Assembly: GCA_020832085.1 (NCBI GenBank)
Contig: JAFIFJ010000063.1
Span: 1 to 33,354 of the forward strand
Source: Gammaproteobacteria bacterium
GTDB taxonomy: Bacteria > Pseudomonadota > Gammaproteobacteria > Pseudomonadales > Azotimanducaceae
Reading direction: 5' to 3'
DNA length: 33,354 nt
Each line of letters starts with the position of its first letter. Position 1 is the first letter of the stretch. This document shows positions 14,218 through 24,509 of this stretch, one piece after another. Under the pieces are notes generated by a model. It did not search any database. It was given only the letters and a program-made list of their open reading frames with translations, and had not been told where the DNA came from. A program made the position numbers and the translations under genes.

Positions 14218-15096
14218 ATGGACCGAGTGGGAGGCAGCCCTGCCGACTGGCGTGAGCGGATCACGCCGGAAGTCTGTCGTCAGTATGCCGAGGAGGGTGT
14301 GGTCTATCTGCCCAAGCTGATCGACCCGGAGTGGCTGCTGCTGATCGAACTCGGCATCCAGCGCATCCTCGGCAGCGGCAGTCCCTACATCCAGACCTTC
14401 TTCAAGGGCCTGTCCGGCGAGTTCAAGGACATGGTCCGGCACTTCGACAGCACGCCTGAGTTCCAGCGCCTGCTCTACGATTCGCCCATCGCCGATATGG
14501 TCGGGCAGGTGATCGGCTCGGAGAACGTCTGGCTGCTGTTCGACCACGTCTTCGTCAAGGATGCCGGTGCCTGCCGTAGAACGCCCTGGCATCAGGATCT
14601 CCCTTACTGGCCGGTGGCTGGTGAGCAGATCTGTTCCATGTGGATCACGCTGGACCCGATTCCGAAATCGGAGTGCCTGGAGTTCATTCCTGGATCCCAC
14701 CGCGGCACCATGTTCGACGGCTTCAATCCCCGGCGCGCGGCGGAGGACCCGACGCTGCCGTTCTACGGCAAGGATCTGCCACGCTTGCCCGACATCGAGG
14801 CCGAGCGGGAGAAGTGGAACATCGTCGCCTTCGACATCGAGCCGGGCGACGTGGTTCTGCTGCATCCAGGCGTCCTTCACGGCGGCGGACACACCACCGA
14901 GGGACGCCGGCGGCGGACGCTGTCCGTGCGCCTCTACGGTGACGACATCGTTTACGCCACGCGGCCGGATACCCATCCGACGGTGCCGCTGACTCCCGGG
15001 CTTTCGGCTCATCTGGCGCCCGGAGACAAGCTGCGCGCGCCCTGGTATCCCCGACTTCGGCCCCTGCCGGAGGAGGTGGCGGCGGCCTGGCGCTGA
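14218..15096 (+). CDS. Phytanoyl-CoA dioxygenase (PhyH) family Fe(II)/2-oxoglutarate oxygenase
   Basis: The 292-residue product hydroxylates an unknown organic substrate using iron, oxygen and 2-oxoglutarate. The iron ligands are visible as His125-x-Asp127 in WHQDLPYW and His221 in HPGVLHGGG. An arginine in RRRTLSVRL probably binds 2-oxoglutarate, and the IPGSHRG block is typical of the family. ATG 14218 follows GAGG. A much longer frame reaches back into the SDR gene and has no support. Pairing with an SDR suggests hydroxylation followed by oxidation of the alcohol, which is an inference. Confidence 0.88.
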   Translation: MDRVGGSPADWRERITPEVCRQYAEEGVVYLPKLIDPEWLLLIELGIQRILGSGSPYIQTFFKGLSGEFKDMVRHFDSTPEFQRLLYDSPIADMVGQVIGSENVWLLFDHVFVKDAGACRRTPWHQDLPYWPVAGEQICSMWITLDPIPKSECLEFIPGSHRGTMFDGFNPRRAAEDPTLPFYGKDLPRLPDIEAEREKWNIVAFDIEPGDVVLLHPGVLHGGGHTTEGRRRRTLSVRLYGDDIVYATRPDTHPTVPLTPGLSAHLAPGDKLRAPWYPRLRPLPEEVAAAWR

Positions 15097-15297
15097 CAGA
15101 TTTGCAGGCGCAGTGCTGTGGCGCTGTCATTTCAGCGCGCAATCGCGTACAAAACCGCACGAACCCTGTCGGGAGGGCTGGCGCAATGCCCGCTGAGCGG
15201 TCCCCGATAGCCGCTGCACGACTGCGGCAGCAGCCCGGACCCCAGGCCCATCTGGCCATGCCCTCGAATTCATTCCCTGACCTTCGGAGTCGGATGC

Positions 15298-16017
15298 ATG
15301 AGTGTTGGCGTGGCTGCCGAAGCCCCCGCTTTTCAGTTCAAGGGCAGCATGCTGCCGTTCACGGTCATGGAGCTCGAAACCCGGGATCTGGCCCGTATCG
15401 AGGCTGAGCTACCCGACAAGCTCGCCCAGGCGCCAGGCTTTTTCGAGTATGCAGCGCTGGTGCTCGGGGTCGAGAAGGTGACCGGAGAGGCCCTCGACGT
15501 CGCTGCCATCGTGGACATGCTTCGGGCTCATCGCCTGCTGCCCATCGCGGTTCGCGGTGGCGACGAGGCGATCTGCGATCAGGCACGTGGCATCGGTCTG
15601 GCCTGGTTTCCAGCCCAATCGGACACCGCGGCCCGCCGGCCGGCATCCATACGCCGCGAACGGAGTGCGCCTGCCAAGACCCCCGCCATCGTCGGCAAGA
15701 CCTACCGCGGCACCGTGCGCTCCGGACAGCAGGTGGCTGCCCTGGATGGCGATCTGATCATCGTCGGCGCGGTCAATTCGGGTGCGGAGGTGCTGGCCGC
15801 CGGCAGCGTGCATGTCTACGGCGCGCTGCGGGGGCGGGCGCTGGCAGGTATTCACGGCGACGGCTCGGCCGCCATTTTCTGCCGGGAACTCGAAGCGGAA
15901 CTGCTGTCCATTGCCGGTGCCTACAAGCGCAGGGAAGACATGGAGCCTGCACTCATTGGCAGGTCGGTGCAGGTCCGCTTGAGCGATGAGCAGCTCCAGG
16001 TGCTCACCCTGGACTGA
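15298..16017 (+). CDS. minC: Septum site-determining protein MinC
   Basis: MinC inhibits FtsZ ring formation away from midcell and is carried to the membrane by MinD. The 239-residue product has the N-terminal inhibitory domain (about 10-105) and a C-terminal right-handed beta-helix (about 130-239). The latter has the conserved GAEVLAAGSVHVYGALRGRALAG region, given here in part as HVYGALRGRA, and the GRSVQVRL end. The start at ATG 15298 gives normal length. First gene of minCDE; about 200 noncoding bases lie upstream. Confidence 0.95.
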   Translation: MSVGVAAEAPAFQFKGSMLPFTVMELETRDLARIEAELPDKLAQAPGFFEYAALVLGVEKVTGEALDVAAIVDMLRAHRLLPIAVRGGDEAICDQARGIGLAWFPAQSDTAARRPASIRRERSAPAKTPAIVGKTYRGTVRSGQQVAALDGDLIIVGAVNSGAEVLAAGSVHVYGALRGRALAGIHGDGSAAIFCRELEAELLSIAGAYKRREDMEPALIGRSVQVRLSDEQLQVLTLD

Positions 16018-16067
16018 GCAGCAAACTCCTTTGATCCATCACTCATTCAAACCATGGGAATGCAATC

Positions 16068-16886
16068 TTGGCCAAGATCATCGTAGTGACCTCCGGCAAG
16101 GGTGGCGTCGGCAAGACCACCAGTGCGGCAGCCCTGGCCACGGGCCTGGCCCTGCGTGGGAAGAAGACCGTGGTGATCGACTTCGACGTCGGTCTGCGCA
16201 ACCTCGATCTGATCATGGGCTGCGAACGCCGGGTCGTGTACGACCTCATCAACGTCATCCAGGGTGAGGCCACGCTCAATCAGACCCTGATCCGCGACAA
16301 GCGCGTGGAGGGGTTGTACATCCTACCGGCGTCCCAGACCCGGGACAAGGACGCCCTCACCGAGGCTGGCGTGGAGAAGATCCTCGAAGAACTCTCCGAG
16401 ACCTTCGACTTCATTCTCTGCGATTCGCCGGCCGGCATCGAACGGGGTGCCCAGCTCGCCATGTACTTCGCCGATGAGGCCATCGTCGTCACCAACCCGG
16501 AGGTGTCCTCGGTGCGGGATTCCGATCGCATCCTCGGACTGCTGGCCTCCAAGACCCGGCGCGCCGAGCGCGGCGAGGATCCGGTTCGCGAGCACCTGCT
16601 GGTGACGCGCTACAATCCGACCCGGGTCAGCGAAGGCGAAATGCTCGATCTCGACGATATCCGCGAGATCCTCGCGGTGGACCTGATCGGGCTCATCCCG
16701 GAGTCGGAGAGCGTGCTGAAGGCTTCAAACCAGGGCATTCCGGTGATTCACGACGACAAGAGCGAGGCCGGTCAGGCCTATGCGGATACCGTGTCGCGGT
16801 TGCTCGGCGAGGACGTGCCGCTGCGCTTCAAGGATGCACCGCGCAAGGGGTTCCTGAATCGGGTCTTCGGAGGTGGGCGCGGATGA
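16068..16886 (+). CDS. minD: Septum site-determining ATPase MinD
   Basis: MinD is a membrane-cycling ATPase that recruits MinC and is released by MinE. The 272-residue product has the deviant Walker A KGGVGKTT (11-18; Lys11 and Lys16), the DFDVGLRNLD switch region with Asp40, and a C-terminal amphipathic membrane helix around GFLNRVFGG. The start appears to be TTG 16068 (then AKIIVVTSG); nearby ATG codons at 16054 and 16060 are in another frame. A GGGAA ribosome site precedes it. The rare start may lower translation relative to minC. Its stop overlaps minE. Confidence 0.95.
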   Translation: MAKIIVVTSGKGGVGKTTSAAALATGLALRGKKTVVIDFDVGLRNLDLIMGCERRVVYDLINVIQGEATLNQTLIRDKRVEGLYILPASQTRDKDALTEAGVEKILEELSETFDFILCDSPAGIERGAQLAMYFADEAIVVTNPEVSSVRDSDRILGLLASKTRRAERGEDPVREHLLVTRYNPTRVSEGEMLDLDDIREILAVDLIGLIPESESVLKASNQGIPVIHDDKSEAGQAYADTVSRLLGEDVPLRFKDAPRKGFLNRVFGGGRG

Positions 16887-17134
16887 GGCTTCTCGAATTC
16901 CTGCGGCGGGAGCGCAAGCAGACCGCATCTGTCGCCAAGGAGCGTCTGCAGATCATCGTCACCCAGCAGCGCAGTCGGCGCGGCCAGCCCGACTATCTGC
17001 CCATGCTCGAGCGCGAACTGCTCGAAGTGGTCCGCCGCTACGTCAATGTGGACAGTGACGCCATCAACATCAGCCTCGACAGTGAGGACGACTACTCGGT
17101 CCTCGAGTTGAACGTGACGCTGCCCCGATCCTGA
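16883..17134 (+). CDS. minE: Cell division topological specificity factor MinE
   Basis: MinE stimulates MinD ATPase and creates pole-to-pole oscillation. The 83-residue product has the N-terminal membrane-targeting and MinD-binding segment (MRLLEFL, then ASVAKERLQIIV) and the C-terminal dimerisation domain with DYLPMLERELL. ATG overlaps the minD stop (ATGA), so expression is coupled. A hairpin follows the stop. Confidence 0.95.
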   Translation: MRLLEFLRRERKQTASVAKERLQIIVTQQRSRRGQPDYLPMLERELLEVVRRYVNVDSDAINISLDSEDDYSVLELNVTLPRS

Positions 17135-17143
17135 CGGGACGCG

Positions 17144-17176
17144 ATCGCCGGTCGTCTGCTGACGACGGCCGGCGAT
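17144..17176 (+). terminator. Hairpin after minE
   Basis: ATCGCCGG (17144-17151) pairs with CCGGCGAT (17169-17176), with an inner TCGTC/GACGA stem. It lies 10 bases after the minE stop. There is no T-run, so it may be a terminator of the L-shaped type or an mRNA 3' end stabiliser. Confidence 0.4.
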
Positions 17177-17352
17177 GCGGTGCTCGCTGCGGTCAGGGAA
17201 AGCCTGTATGATGCGCCGCTCACCGCGCGTGGTTTTTCTACTGCGGTGTCACGCCTCGCGGATCGAGTGTTCACCAAGGCCTCACCCCGAAGTGATTTAT
17301 TGCGTCCCTCCCATCGAGGGGCTGCCTTCGCCTTGGTGTACAAGGAATACCC

Positions 17353-18813
17353 ATGAGTTTCGACACCCTCGGCCTGTCGGCCGAACTCCTGCGCGCAGTT
17401 GGCGAGCAGGGCTACACCGTACCCACTCCGATCCAGAGTCGTTCCATTCCGCTCGTTCTCGAAGGTCGTGACGTGATGGCCAGTGCCCAGACGGGCACCG
17501 GCAAGACTGCCGCCTTTACTCTGCCGCTGCTGCAGAAGCTCGCTGGCGAAGGTACGGGGAGGCGCGTGCGCGCCCTGATCCTCGTCCCCACCCGTGAGCT
17601 CGCGGCCCAGGTGCAGGCCAACCTTGACGCCTATGGCCGCTATGTCGGCCTGCGCTCCGCCGTCATCTTCGGTGGCGTCAACATCAATCCCCAGATCTCC
17701 AAACTCGCCCGTGGCGTGGACATTCTCATCGCCACTCCCGGGCGGCTGATGGACCACATGCAGCGCCGTACCGTGGATCTGTCCAAACTCGAGGTGCTGA
17801 TCCTCGACGAAGCCGACCGCATGCTCGACATGGGCTTCCTGCCGGCCATCGAGAAAATCGTCAAGGCGCTGCCCATTGCGCGCCAGACGCTGCTGTTCTC
17901 GGCCACGTTCTCCCAGGAAATCACGGCGCTGGCCCAGCGCTTCCTGCGTGATCCGGTGCGGGTCGAAACCGCCGCGCCGAATTCCACGGTGGAGCTCATT
18001 GCCCAGAAGGCGATCCAGGTGGATCAGGCCAAAAAGCAGAAGCTGCTGTCATGGATGATCGGCAACGAAGACTGGAAACAGGTGCTCGTGTTCACGCGCA
18101 CCAAGCACGGTGCGAACAAGCTCGCCCGTCAGCTCGAAGCCGACGGCCTCACGGCGGCGGCCATTCACGGCAACAAGAGCCAGGGCGCCCGGACCAAGGC
18201 GCTCAATGAGTTCAAGAACCACAAGGTTCGCGTGCTGGTGGCCACGGACATCGCCGCACGCGGGCTGGATATCGACCAGCTGCCTCACGTGGTGAACTTC
18301 GAGATTCCCAACGTCCCGGAAGACTACGTCCACCGCATTGGACGGACCGGACGCGCCGGCCGTGAAGGTCTTGCGATCTCCTTAGTCTGTGGTGCCGAGC
18401 ACGGCCTGTTCAGCGATATCCGCAAGCTGGTCAAGGTGCCGATTCCCACCGAAGTCATCGACGGCTACGAGCCCACCGAGCCGCTGTCGCGGACGGCAGG
18501 CAAGGTCCAGGCCCGTGGCGGTTCCCGTCAGGGCCAGGGTGGCCGCGGTCAGTCCCAGGGTCGCAGCAGCGGTGGTCAGGGCCGGCAGGGCGGTGGCCGA
18601 TCCGACGCACCTCGTACGGCCTCCCAAGGCCGCTCGGGTGGTGGGAGATCCGGCAATCGCAGCGGCAACAGCAGTGGCAACAGCTACAGCAGCGGCAACA
18701 GCAGCAGTCGAGGCAACAGCAACGGCGGCGGCAACGGCAACAACCGCAGCAGTGAAGGCCAGCGCTCCTCGAGTTCAGGCTCCAGCCGAAGCTTCGGCCG
18801 CAAGGTCGCCTGA
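17353..18813 (+). CDS. rhlE: DEAD-box ATP-dependent RNA helicase, RhlE-like
   Basis: RhlE-type helicases remodel RNA during ribosome assembly and RNA decay. The 486-residue product has the Q motif (GYTVPTPIQ), motif I AQTGTGKT, motif Ia PTRELAAQ, motif Ib TPGRL, motif [13 protein letters not shown], motif III SAT, motif [12 protein letters not shown] and motif [12 protein letters not shown]. From about residue 378 the tail is low complexity, rich in Gly, Ser, Asn, Arg and Gln, and is probably a disordered RNA-binding region. The leader of about 200 bases between minE and this gene could be regulatory, but no known element was recognised. AAGGAAT lies before ATG 17353. Confidence 0.9.
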   Translation: MSFDTLGLSAELLRAVGEQGYTVPTPIQSRSIPLVLEGRDVMASAQTGTGKTAAFTLPLLQKLAGEGTGRRVRALILVPTRELAAQVQANLDAYGRYVGLRSAVIFGGVNINPQISKLARGVDILIATPGRLMDHMQRRTVDLSKLEVLILDEADRMLDMGFLPAIEKIVKALPIARQTLLFSATFSQEITALAQRFLRDPVRVETAAPNSTVELIAQKAIQVDQAKKQKLLSWMIGNEDWKQVLVFTRTKHGANKLARQLEADGLTAAAIHGNKSQGARTKALNEFKNHKVRVLVATDIAARGLDIDQLPHVVNFEIPNVPEDYVHRIGRTGRAGREGLAISLVCGAEHGLFSDIRKLVKVPIPTEVIDGYEPTEPLSRTAGKVQARGGSRQGQGGRGQSQGRSSGGQGRQGGGRSDAPRTASQGRSGGGRSGNRSGNSSGNSYSSGNSSSRGNSNGGGNGNNRSSEGQRSSSSGSSRSFGRKVA

Positions 18814-18829
18814 CGCCACCGCCTGATCC

Positions 18830-18855
18830 CTGCATCCGCCGTCAGGCGGATGCAG
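18830..18855. terminator. Strong hairpin between rhlE and frmA
   Basis: CTGCATCCGCC (18830-18840) and GGCGGATGCAG (18845-18855) form a perfect 11-bp stem with a 4-base loop, 17 bases after the rhlE stop. The T-run is absent. It probably marks the rhlE transcript end. Confidence 0.5.
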
Positions 18856-18976
18856 CGGTCTGCAACCGCGGACTGCTTTGAGCTACAACCAAGCCTCCGA
18901 TCGACGCCTTCCCCTGAAATCGATCACGCGCAGCCGTTATCATGGCCCTCCAGTCGTTCTTCTTCAGGAGTCGCCC

Positions 18977-20085
<1,109 letters not shown>

Positions 20086-20086
<1 letters not shown>

Positions 20087-20928
20087 TGACCGGGTTGCGA
20101 ACGGTCAGCGAACACCGCTGTTTCGGCGGCAGGCAGGGTTTCTACCAGCACGAATCCGAAAGCTGCGGTGCCATGGGTTTCTCGGTCTTCCTGCCGCCGG
20201 AGCCTGAAGGCGCGCCCGTGCTGTACTTCCTGGCCGGCCTCACCTGCACTGAAGAGACCTTCATGATCAAGGCGGGCGCCCAGCGCCTCGCCGCCGAGCT
20301 GGGTCTGGCACTGGTGGCACCGGACACCAGTCCCCGGGGAACCGCCTACGAAGGGGCCACGGACGACTGGGACTTCGGTGAAGGAGCGGGTTTTTATCTG
20401 GATGCCACCGAGTCGCCGTGGCGTGGCCGCTTCAACATGTACAGCTATGTCACTTCGGAACTGCCGGCGCTGATCGCCGAGGAGTTCGGCGTCGATGGTG
20501 AACGCATGAGCCTGTGCGGGCACTCCATGGGCGGCCACGGGGCGCTCACCATGGCCTTGAAGAATCCGCAGCAATACCGCTCCGTATCCGCCTTCGCACC
20601 CATCGTGGCACCGTCGGAGGTGCCCTGGGGCCAGAAAGCGCTGCCGCGCTATCTTGGCGACAATCGTGAGGCCTGGGCCGACTACGACGCCTGCAGGCTG
20701 CTCGAGCGGGGGACCTTCCCCGGCACGATTCTCATCGATCAGGGCATGAAGGACCCCTTTCTCGTTGAACAGCTGCAGCCGGAGCGCTTCGAGGCCGCCT
20801 GCGAACAGGCTGGCCAGCCCTTCGAATTGCGGCGTCACGACGGCTACGACCATGGCTACTACTTCATCAGTACCTTCATGGCCGACCACCTCCAGCACCA
20901 CGCCAGGAGTTTGCGCAGCACGGAGTGA
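20086..20928 (+). CDS. fghA: S-formylglutathione hydrolase
   Basis: This alpha/beta hydrolase releases formate and glutathione from S-formylglutathione, completing formaldehyde detoxification. The 280-residue product has the nucleophile elbow GHSMGGHG (Ser147), Asp223 in QGMKDPF and His256 in YDHGYYF as the catalytic triad. GLTCTEETF and the block SPRGTAYEG are family signatures. ATG overlaps the frmA stop by one base. No frmR-type regulator is seen nearby. Confidence 0.95.
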
Positions 20929-20939
20929 AATCCGGATCT

Positions 20940-20962
20940 TTTTGACGCAGACACTGTCAAAA
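20940..20962. promoter_or_regulatory. 23-base perfect palindrome, possible operator
   Basis: TTTTGAC (20940-20946), 9 bases, then GTCAAAA (20956-20962). It lies 12 bases after the fghA stop and 122 bases before the transporter start. The arm length and spacing fit a dimeric repressor site. No regulator gene is adjacent. Confidence 0.35.
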
Positions 20963-21084
20963 CCGGGAGGGGCTGAGCTAGACTCCAGCCACTTCCGGTG
21001 TCAGAGACCGCTGCATCACCGTCTGAAGCATGGGATTGGTGAACGCGTTCGCCCGCCGATCCGGGTTCCGTGAGAAGGATCAGC

Positions 21085-22482
21085 ATGACCGACCTTGGCT
21101 CCACGGGGGCGTCTTCATCCGCTCCTTCCGTGGCGGCTGCGCCCACGTCCCGCCTGCCGTTCGCGACCCTGTTCGCCTATGCGATTCCCACGTCAGGGAT
21201 CGGCTTCATGTTCTTCATGACGCTGCTTTACCTGATGATCTTCGCCACCGACGTGCTGCTGATCGCGCCGGCGGTGGTGGCTTTGATTCTGGGCGTCTCG
21301 CGCATTCTCGATGCGGTCACCGACCCTCTTGCCGGGTATCTCAGCGATCGCACTCGTTCCTCCCTGGGTCGCCGGCGTCCCTGGCTGCTGTTCTCGGCCC
21401 TGCCGCTGGCCGTGGTGTTCACCATGATGTGGGCCCCGCCGGCCACGCTGGAGGGGCCCTGGCTGACGGTGTGGATGGCCGTGGCCATCATCGGCTTTTA
21501 TGGCGTTCTGACCCTGGTCAACGTGCCGCACATCTCCTGGGGGGCGGAGCTGTCACCGGACTATCACGAACGCACCCGGGTGTTCGGCGCGCGGCTGCTG
21601 CTGCTCAATCTCGGTGCTTTCGCGGCCATTCTCTGCCTGCTCTACGTCATCGGTGCCGACGAACCGCGGGCCGTGGTCGGGCGGGTGATGATGCTGGTGG
21701 CCGGGGCCACGGCCCTGATGACCATCGCCTCGGCGCTGTACTTGAAGGAACGCCGGGAGTTCGTGCAGCGTGGTCCGGACCGCATCGTCGGCGCCTACAC
21801 CGACGTGGTCAAAAATCCCCACGCCCGGCTGCTGCTCATCGTCTTCTTCATCGAATCCTTGGGCGGAGCGACGATTGGCGTGCTGACGCCTTACATGGCG
21901 CGCTACGTCATTGGCGACGTTTCCTTTCCGCTGGTCGTCGGTACCTACATGCTGGCCATGACGGTCACCGTGCCGTTGTGGTCACCGCTGGCGCGACGCT
22001 TCGGCAAGAAGCGCCTGTGGTTGTGCTCCATGCTCGGCACCGCCTTCGGTTTCGGCGGCTTTTTCTTTCTCGGGCAGGGCGACGTCGTGCAGACCTATGT
22101 GCTGGCGGCTTTCCTCGGCGTGGCTGCGGGCTGCGGCAACGTCATCGCGCCTTCCGTGCAATCGGATATCGTCGACTTCGACGAGCACCGCACCGGCGAG
22201 CGCAAGGAAGGCGGCTATTTCGCCGCCTTCAACTTCATCCAGAAATCCGCCGCCGGGGTCACCATCATGCTCACCGGATTCGTGCTGCAGTTCTCGGGCT
22301 ATGTGCCGAACGTGGAGCAGACCGAGACCGCCCAGCTGGCCATCAAGTCGCTCTACGCCCTGTTTCCGCTCAGCTGTTATCTGATCGGGTCGCTGCTGTT
22401 CCTGCGGTTTTCCTTTAACGAAGCCGAGCACGATGTGGTGCGGGGTGAACTCGAATCGCGCCGCCGCCTCAAAGGCGACTGA
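21085..22482 (+). CDS. GPH-family (MelB-like) cation-coupled sugar symporter, MFS fold
   Basis: The 465-residue inner-membrane protein has about 12 hydrophobic segments. The GPH hallmark RILDAVTDPLAG (73-84) contains Asp76 and Asp80, which correspond to the cation-site aspartates of MelB, followed by DRTRSSLGRRRPW, a typical first cytoplasmic loop. Members import glycosides, pentosides or hexuronides with Na+ or H+. The specific substrate is unknown, and no sugar-metabolism gene lies beside it. GAGAAGGA lies before ATG 21085; GTG 21070 is less likely. Its last 14 bases overlap the convergent GshB-like gene. Confidence 0.88.
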   Translation: MTDLGSTGASSSAPSVAAAPTSRLPFATLFAYAIPTSGIGFMFFMTLLYLMIFATDVLLIAPAVVALILGVSRILDAVTDPLAGYLSDRTRSSLGRRRPWLLFSALPLAVVFTMMWAPPATLEGPWLTVWMAVAIIGFYGVLTLVNVPHISWGAELSPDYHERTRVFGARLLLLNLGAFAAILCLLYVIGADEPRAVVGRVMMLVAGATALMTIASALYLKERREFVQRGPDRIVGAYTDVVKNPHARLLLIVFFIESLGGATIGVLTPYMARYVIGDVSFPLVVGTYMLAMTVTVPLWSPLARRFGKKRLWLCSMLGTAFGFGGFFFLGQGDVVQTYVLAAFLGVAAGCGNVIAPSVQSDIVDFDEHRTGERKEGGYFAAFNFIQKSAAGVTIMLTGFVLQFSGYVPNVEQTETAQLAIKSLYALFPLSCYLIGSLLFLRFSFNEAEHDVVRGELESRRRLKGD

Positions 22483-23416
22483 CAGCGGCGTCGAGAATGG
22501 CGCTCACCACGGCTGCGGCGAAATCTCCCGCGCCGATGTCACGCAGGGTCGAAAGGCCGCCCGGATTGACGATGTTCACTTCCAGCAGCGAGCCGCCGGC
22601 GATGTCGAGTCCGGCATAGCCGATCTGCTTCTCCTGCAGCCACCGGGCAGCGCGCTCGGCCAGGGCCAGGGTGTGGGGTTCGAGAGCCGCGACTTCGGCC
22701 CGACCACCACGGGCCAGATTTCCGGCCGGACCGGATCCACACCTTCGATAGCCGGCAATGACCCGGCCGCCGGCCACGAGGACGCGGTACTCACCGTCGG
22801 CCACATCCGGCAGGTAGCGTTGCAGCAGGCAGTAGGCGCCTTGGCGTGTCAGGGCGCGTGCGGCCCAGGCGAGGCGCGGGGAAGCGGCGTCGGCCACCAC
22901 CAGCCCCTGACCGAAGCTGCCACCGGGTGGTTTGAGGACGAAACGGCCACCTTCGCGGGTTGCGATGGCGATGAGCTCATCGGCCTTGGAACTGGCCCAG
23001 GTCATGGGGTGGGGCAACTCGGCCTGGGCCGCAAGCCCATACTTGCCGTGCCACAGCAGCAGGGCCTCGGGTCGCGTCACCTGCCGCACAGCGGCGGGCA
23101 GCAAGGCCAGCAATTGCATCTTGTCCAGGAAACTCTTGCGCCGGCCGAAACCGAGGGTCCAGATCCAGCTGCAGGTGGCGAGATCGATGGTGCCTTCCCG
23201 GGACCGGGCCTCGATACCGCCGTTGCGCAGGCTGAGGCTGTCGATGGCAGCGCTATGAACCTGCATGCCCCGCTCCGCCAGCGCCGGGGCGACGAGCGCC
23301 GCATTCTCGCTCGGCTCCGGCGCGTCGAAGGCGGTGAGCAGGCAGACGGATGCGTTCCGGGACCCGGCGCCCGAGGCGTCAATCCTGGTCATGACAGCGG
23401 TGTTGCATTCGGCCAT
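22469..23416 (-). CDS. Divergent glutathione synthetase-like ATP-grasp enzyme
   Basis: The 315-residue product resembles GshB, which joins gamma-glutamylcysteine and glycine using ATP. Length matches E. coli GshB (316). Shared blocks include [14 protein letters not shown] (ATP-grasp loop), [16 protein letters not shown], the [10 protein letters not shown] glycine-rich block and IGYAGLDI with [10 protein letters not shown] at the end. E. coli has EINVTSPT at the last position, so VNP is a substitution at a glutathione/metal-binding segment. The N-terminal third is poorly conserved. It could be a true GshB or a paralogue making another peptide. The start is uncertain (ATG 23416 or 23392; no clear ribosome site). 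The gene is divergent from nadA and overlaps the transporter 3' end. Confidence 0.7.
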   Translation of the reverse strand: MAECNTAVMTRIDASGAGSRNASVCLLTAFDAPEPSENAALVAPALAERGMQVHSAAIDSLSLRNGGIEARSREGTIDLATCSWIWTLGFGRRKSFLDKMQLLALLPAAVRQVTRPEALLLWHGKYGLAAQAELPHPMTWASSKADELIAIATREGGRFVLKPPGGSFGQGLVVADAASPRLAWAARALTRQGAYCLLQRYLPDVADGEYRVLVAGGRVIAGYRRCGSGPAGNLARGGRAEVAALEPHTLALAERAARWLQEKQIGYAGLDIAGGSLLEVNIVNPGGLSTLRDIGAGDFAAAVVSAILDAAVSRL

Positions 23417-23480
23417 AGGCGCCCATATGTTTCCCCTCACAGACCCCAAGGCGTCGAGCTGGCGCCGAGAGAGATGCAGT

Positions 23481-24506
23481 ATGAATTCCCATCGGCTTGC
23501 AGTCGAAGACGTTCCGCTCTTCGAGCCCCGTGCCCTGAGCGATCACAGGCGCCGCGAACTCAAGGACGAGATTTCGGGCTTGCTCAAAGCGCGCAAGGCC
23601 GTGCTCGTGGCGCACTACTACACCGATGCCGACGTGCAGGAACTGGCGGAGGAAACCGGCGGCTGCGTCTCTGATTCCCTGGAGATGGCACGCTTCGGGC
23701 GCGATCACGATGCCTCCACCCTGGTGGTGGCCGGCGTTCGCTTCATGGGCGAGACCGCCAAGATCCTGAGCCCGGAAAAGACCGTGCTCATGCCGACCCT
23801 CGAAGCCGAGTGCTCCCTGGACCTTGGCTGCCCGCCGGACGAGTTCGCGGCCTTCTGCGATGCCCACCCCGATCGCACCGTGGTCGTCTATGCGAATACC
23901 TCCGCTGCCGTGAAGGCGCGGGCGGATTGGGTGGTGACCTCGAGCATTGCTCTGGACGTGGTGTCGCACCTGCGCGAGCAGGGGGAAAAGGTGCTGTGGG
24001 CACCGGACAAGCATCTCGGCCGATACATTGCCGACGAAACCGGTGCCGACATGCTGCTCTGGGATGGTGCCTGCATCGTCCACGAGGAGTTCAAGGCCAA
24101 GGGCCTTGCTGACCTCAAGGCCGTGTACCCGGATGCGGCGGTGCTGGCCCACCCTGAATCGCCTCGTGGAGTCCTCGAGCTCGCCGATGTGGTGGGTTCG
24201 ACTTCACGCATTCTGCGTGCGGCCATGGAGATGCCCAACGACACCTTCATTGTGGCGACCGACAATGGCATTTTCTCGACGCTGCGCCGCAAGGCGCCGG
24301 GCAAGCGCTTCATCGAGGCGCCCACTGCCGGCAGCGGCGCCACCTGCCGCAGTTGCGCCCATTGTCCCTGGATGGCCATGAACGAACTCGACGCGCTGGC
24401 AGCCACCCTGCGCAGCGGCGGTAACGAGATCAAGGTCGATGCCGAGCTGGCCAGAAAGGCGATGATCCCGCTGCAGCGGATGCTGGATTTTCAGGTCAGA
24501 CGCTAA
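23481..24506 (+). CDS. nadA: Quinolinate synthase NadA
   Basis: NadA condenses iminoaspartate and dihydroxyacetone phosphate to quinolinate in NAD biosynthesis. The 341-residue product has the three [4Fe-4S] ligands Cys111 ([11 protein letters not shown]), Cys198 (WDGACIVH) and Cys295 in [10 protein letters not shown], at the same spacing as E. coli (113, 200, 297). [10 protein letters not shown] and the [10 protein letters not shown] block are also characteristic. ATG 23481 gives the normal N terminus; a longer frame starts inside the neighbouring divergent gene. In E. coli nadA lies next to tol-pal; here it is 17 kb away. Confidence 0.96.
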   Translation: MNSHRLAVEDVPLFEPRALSDHRRRELKDEISGLLKARKAVLVAHYYTDADVQELAEETGGCVSDSLEMARFGRDHDASTLVVAGVRFMGETAKILSPEKTVLMPTLEAECSLDLGCPPDEFAAFCDAHPDRTVVVYANTSAAVKARADWVVTSSIALDVVSHLREQGEKVLWAPDKHLGRYIADETGADMLLWDGACIVHEEFKAKGLADLKAVYPDAAVLAHPESPRGVLELADVVGSTSRILRAAMEMPNDTFIVATDNGIFSTLRRKAPGKRFIEAPTAGSGATCRSCAHCPWMAMNELDALAATLRSGGNEIKVDAELARKAMIPLQRMLDFQVRR

Positions 24507-24509
24507 CGC

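Noticed and set aside
16054-16070. ATG codons at 16054 and 16060 as the minD start
   Set aside because: They are in a different frame from MinD; the conserved AKIIVVTSGKGG begins after TTG 16068.
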